Source: CAZWXH01 sp964637725
GTDB taxonomy: Bacteria; Bacillota_I; Bacilli_A; Erysipelotrichales; Coprobacillaceae
Direction of reading: 5' to 3'
Assembly: GCA_964637725.1 (NCBI GenBank)
Contig: CAZWXH010000090.1
Location: forward strand, 1 to 7,462
Length of the DNA stretch: 7,462 bases
Shown: positions 5,768-7,462 of the stretch, one piece after another
Layout: each line of letters opens with the position of its first letter
Position numbering within the stretch: position 1 is the first letter of the stretch
Made by a program: the position numbers and the translations under genes
The notes under the pieces: model-generated
Seen by the model: the letters and a program-made list of their open reading frames with translations, nothing else
What the model was told of the DNA's origin: nothing
Database searches by the model: none

Positions 5768-7462
5768 ATGGAATATAATAAAAACTATGAAAGATGGTTA
5801 AACCATCCAGCAATGGACGATGCAATGAAAATCGAACTTGCTAATATGAATGAAAAGGAAAAAGAAGATGCTTTCTATACTGATCTAGAATTTGGAACAG
5901 CTGGTATGCGTGGTATTTTAGGTGCTGGGACAAACCGTATGAATATTTATACAATTAGAAAAGCAAACGTTGGTTTTGCAAAGTATATTTTAGGTCTAGA
6001 AAATGGTAAAGAAAAAGGTGTGGCTATTGGATATGATAATAGACAAATGTCATATCGTTTTGCAGTTGAAAGTGCAAAGGTTTTAGCAACTTATGGTATT
6101 AAGTCTTTTGTGTTTGAAAGTTTAAGACCAACCCCTGAATTATCTTATGCTGTAAGATATTTAAAATGTGCTGGGGGTATTATGATAACTGCCAGTCATA
6201 ATCCTAAAGAATATAATGGATATAAGGTTTATGATGATACTGGTTGCCAATTAATTCCTGAATGGGGAGATATTGTTGTTAAGCATGTTAATGAAGTTAA
6301 AGATGAATTGAATGTAGAAGTATGCTCTAATGATGAAGCATATCCGTTTATTACATGGATTGGTGAAGAAGTTGATGAAGCTTATTATAAAGAAGTCATG
6401 GATATTGAAATTAATCCTGGTATGGATAAGAGTGGATTTAAGATTGTTTTCTCACCACAACATGGAACAAGCAATATTCCTGTTAGACAATGTTTAGGGC
6501 GTTTAGGATATGATGTTGTACCAGTACTAGCACAATGTGCGCCTGATCCAGATTATACAAATACAGAATCTCCTAACCCAGAAGTTGATTGTGCATATGA
6601 TTTATCAATCAAAAAAGCTAAAGAAGTAGATGCAGATGTTGTGGTTATCTGTGATCCTGATGGTGACAGATTAGGAGTCGTTGCTAAACATAACGGTGAA
6701 TATGTCTTGATGAGTGGGAACCAATCTGCAGCGGTTTATCTTGAATATATTTTAAGTCAATTAAAAGAACAAGGAAAACTACCAGCAAATGCGGTTATGT
6801 ATAATACTATTGTAACTTCTGATTTAGGTGAATTAGTTGCAAGAAGTTATGGAGTGGATGTTGAAAAGACATTAACTGGATTTAAATTCATTGGTGATAA
6901 AATTAGAAAATATGAAAAGACAAATGAAAAATCATTTATCTTTGGATATGAAGAATCATATGGTTGTGTCATTAAAGATTTTGTAAGAGATAAAGATGCA
7001 GTTCAAGCTGTCTTAACAGCTGCTGAAGCAGGTAATTTCTATAAGAAACAAGGTAAAGATTTAATTGATGTTTTAAATGATTTATATGCAAAACATGGAA
7101 CATTTAAAGAAACTCAAATTGCTTTATCTAAAGCAGGAGCTGCCGGAGCAACAAGAATTAAAGAAATTATGGATAATTTAAGAAAAGATGCTCCTGTCAC
7201 AATTGCTGATGTTAAAGTTGTTACAATTGAAGACTATGGAACAAGTGTCCGTTTTGAAGATGGTAAAGAAACAACAATTGACTTACCAAAATCTAATGTC
7301 TTGAAATATTACTTAGAAGATGGTTCTTGGATTGCTGCTAGACCTAGTGGTACAGAACCAAAATGTAAATTCTACTTCTCTATTAAAGGAACTGATGCTA
7401 TTGATGCAGCAAATAAGACAGAAGTATTCCATAAAGCAGTATTAGAAATGATTGGAGAATAA
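5768..7462 (+). CDS. pgcA: Phosphoglucomutase/phosphomannomutase (alpha-phosphohexomutase, PgcA type)
   Basis: This cytoplasmic enzyme interconverts glucose-6-phosphate and glucose-1-phosphate (and probably mannose phosphates) through a phosphoserine intermediate, feeding UDP-glucose and envelope polysaccharide synthesis. At 564 residues it has the normal length of the Bacillota PgcA group, with all four domains: the catalytic serine loop TASHNP (141-146, S143), the metal loop DPDGDR (296-301), the sugar-recognition loop GYEESYG (393-399), and the phosphate-binding loop RPSGTEPK (525-532). The N-terminal LEFGTAGMRG block is also typical. ATG 5768 is chosen over GTG 5759, because that GTG is partly the ribosome site itself (AAGAGGTG, 5754-5761) and has nothing suitable upstream. 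The gene has its own extended -10 promoter and lies after the terminator of the ABC operon, so it is probably an independent housekeeping unit. The TAA stop is the last codon of the window. The symbol is given by family; substrate preference is inferred. Confidence 0.93.
   Translation: MEYNKNYERWLNHPAMDDAMKIELANMNEKEKEDAFYTDLEFGTAGMRGILGAGTNRMNIYTIRKANVGFAKYILGLENGKEKGVAIGYDNRQMSYRFAVESAKVLATYGIKSFVFESLRPTPELSYAVRYLKCAGGIMITASHNPKEYNGYKVYDDTGCQLIPEWGDIVVKHVNEVKDELNVEVCSNDEAYPFITWIGEEVDEAYYKEVMDIEINPGMDKSGFKIVFSPQHGTSNIPVRQCLGRLGYDVVPVLAQCAPDPDYTNTESPNPEVDCAYDLSIKKAKEVDADVVVICDPDGDRLGVVAKHNGEYVLMSGNQSAAVYLEYILSQLKEQGKLPANAVMYNTIVTSDLGELVARSYGVDVEKTLTGFKFIGDKIRKYEKTNEKSFIFGYEESYGCVIKDFVRDKDAVQAVLTAAEAGNFYKKQGKDLIDVLNDLYAKHGTFKETQIALSKAGAAGATRIKEIMDNLRKDAPVTIADVKVVTIEDYGTSVRFEDGKETTIDLPKSNVLKYYLEDGSWIAARPSGTEPKCKFYFSIKGTDAIDAANKTEVFHKAVLEMIGE

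Overview
The window looks like chromosomal DNA of a low-G+C Gram-positive bacterium (Bacillota). It is strongly A/T-rich, has strong Shine-Dalgarno sites, short intergenic gaps and hairpin-plus-T terminators, and carries a sigma-Y-like ECF/ABC operon and a PgcA-type phosphoglucomutase. The flavour is that of Erysipelotrichia or a related gut lineage, but this is an impression of composition and gene style; no rRNA or other marker gene is present to confirm it.

Layout. At the left, on the minus strand, is a 193-aa HD-domain phosphohydrolase (84-665) whose terminator hairpin holds its own stop codon. Positions 1-63 hold nothing I can identify. Facing away from it, on the plus strand, is an extracytoplasmic L,D-transpeptidase (790-2100) with a membrane anchor, two Ig-like modules, a Pro-rich linker and a YkuD-type catalytic domain, closed by a good terminator. 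Next comes a tightly packed four-gene operon (2177-5654): an ECF sigma factor, an unrecognised six-helix membrane protein, an ABC ATPase, and an ABC-2 type permease. The permease is split by a -1 frame change near 5412-5416. Another terminator follows, and then a complete phosphoglucomutase/phosphomannomutase (5768-7462) under its own promoter; its stop codon is the last three bases of the window.

How the genes fit together. The operon has the plan of the Bacillus subtilis sigY-yxlCDEFG operon: a self-regulating ECF sigma factor, membrane protein(s) that restrain it, and an ABC exporter. Here the small Yxl proteins are replaced by one six-TM protein with a charged N-terminal tail, which is the candidate anti-sigma factor. 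The gap before the sigma gene has no convincing housekeeping promoter but does contain an ECF-type pair (TCAAAC, 17 bases, CGTT) that starts inside the T-tract of the transpeptidase terminator. The L,D-transpeptidase upstream and the phosphoglucomutase downstream (glucose-1-phosphate for UDP-glucose and envelope glycans) give an envelope-related setting, but both have their own promoters, so functional coupling is inference.

The most notable points are the broken or frameshifted permease in an otherwise intact stress-type operon, the candidate new anti-sigma protein, the autoregulatory promoter overlapping a terminator, and the consistent use of extended -10 promoters with very short leaders.
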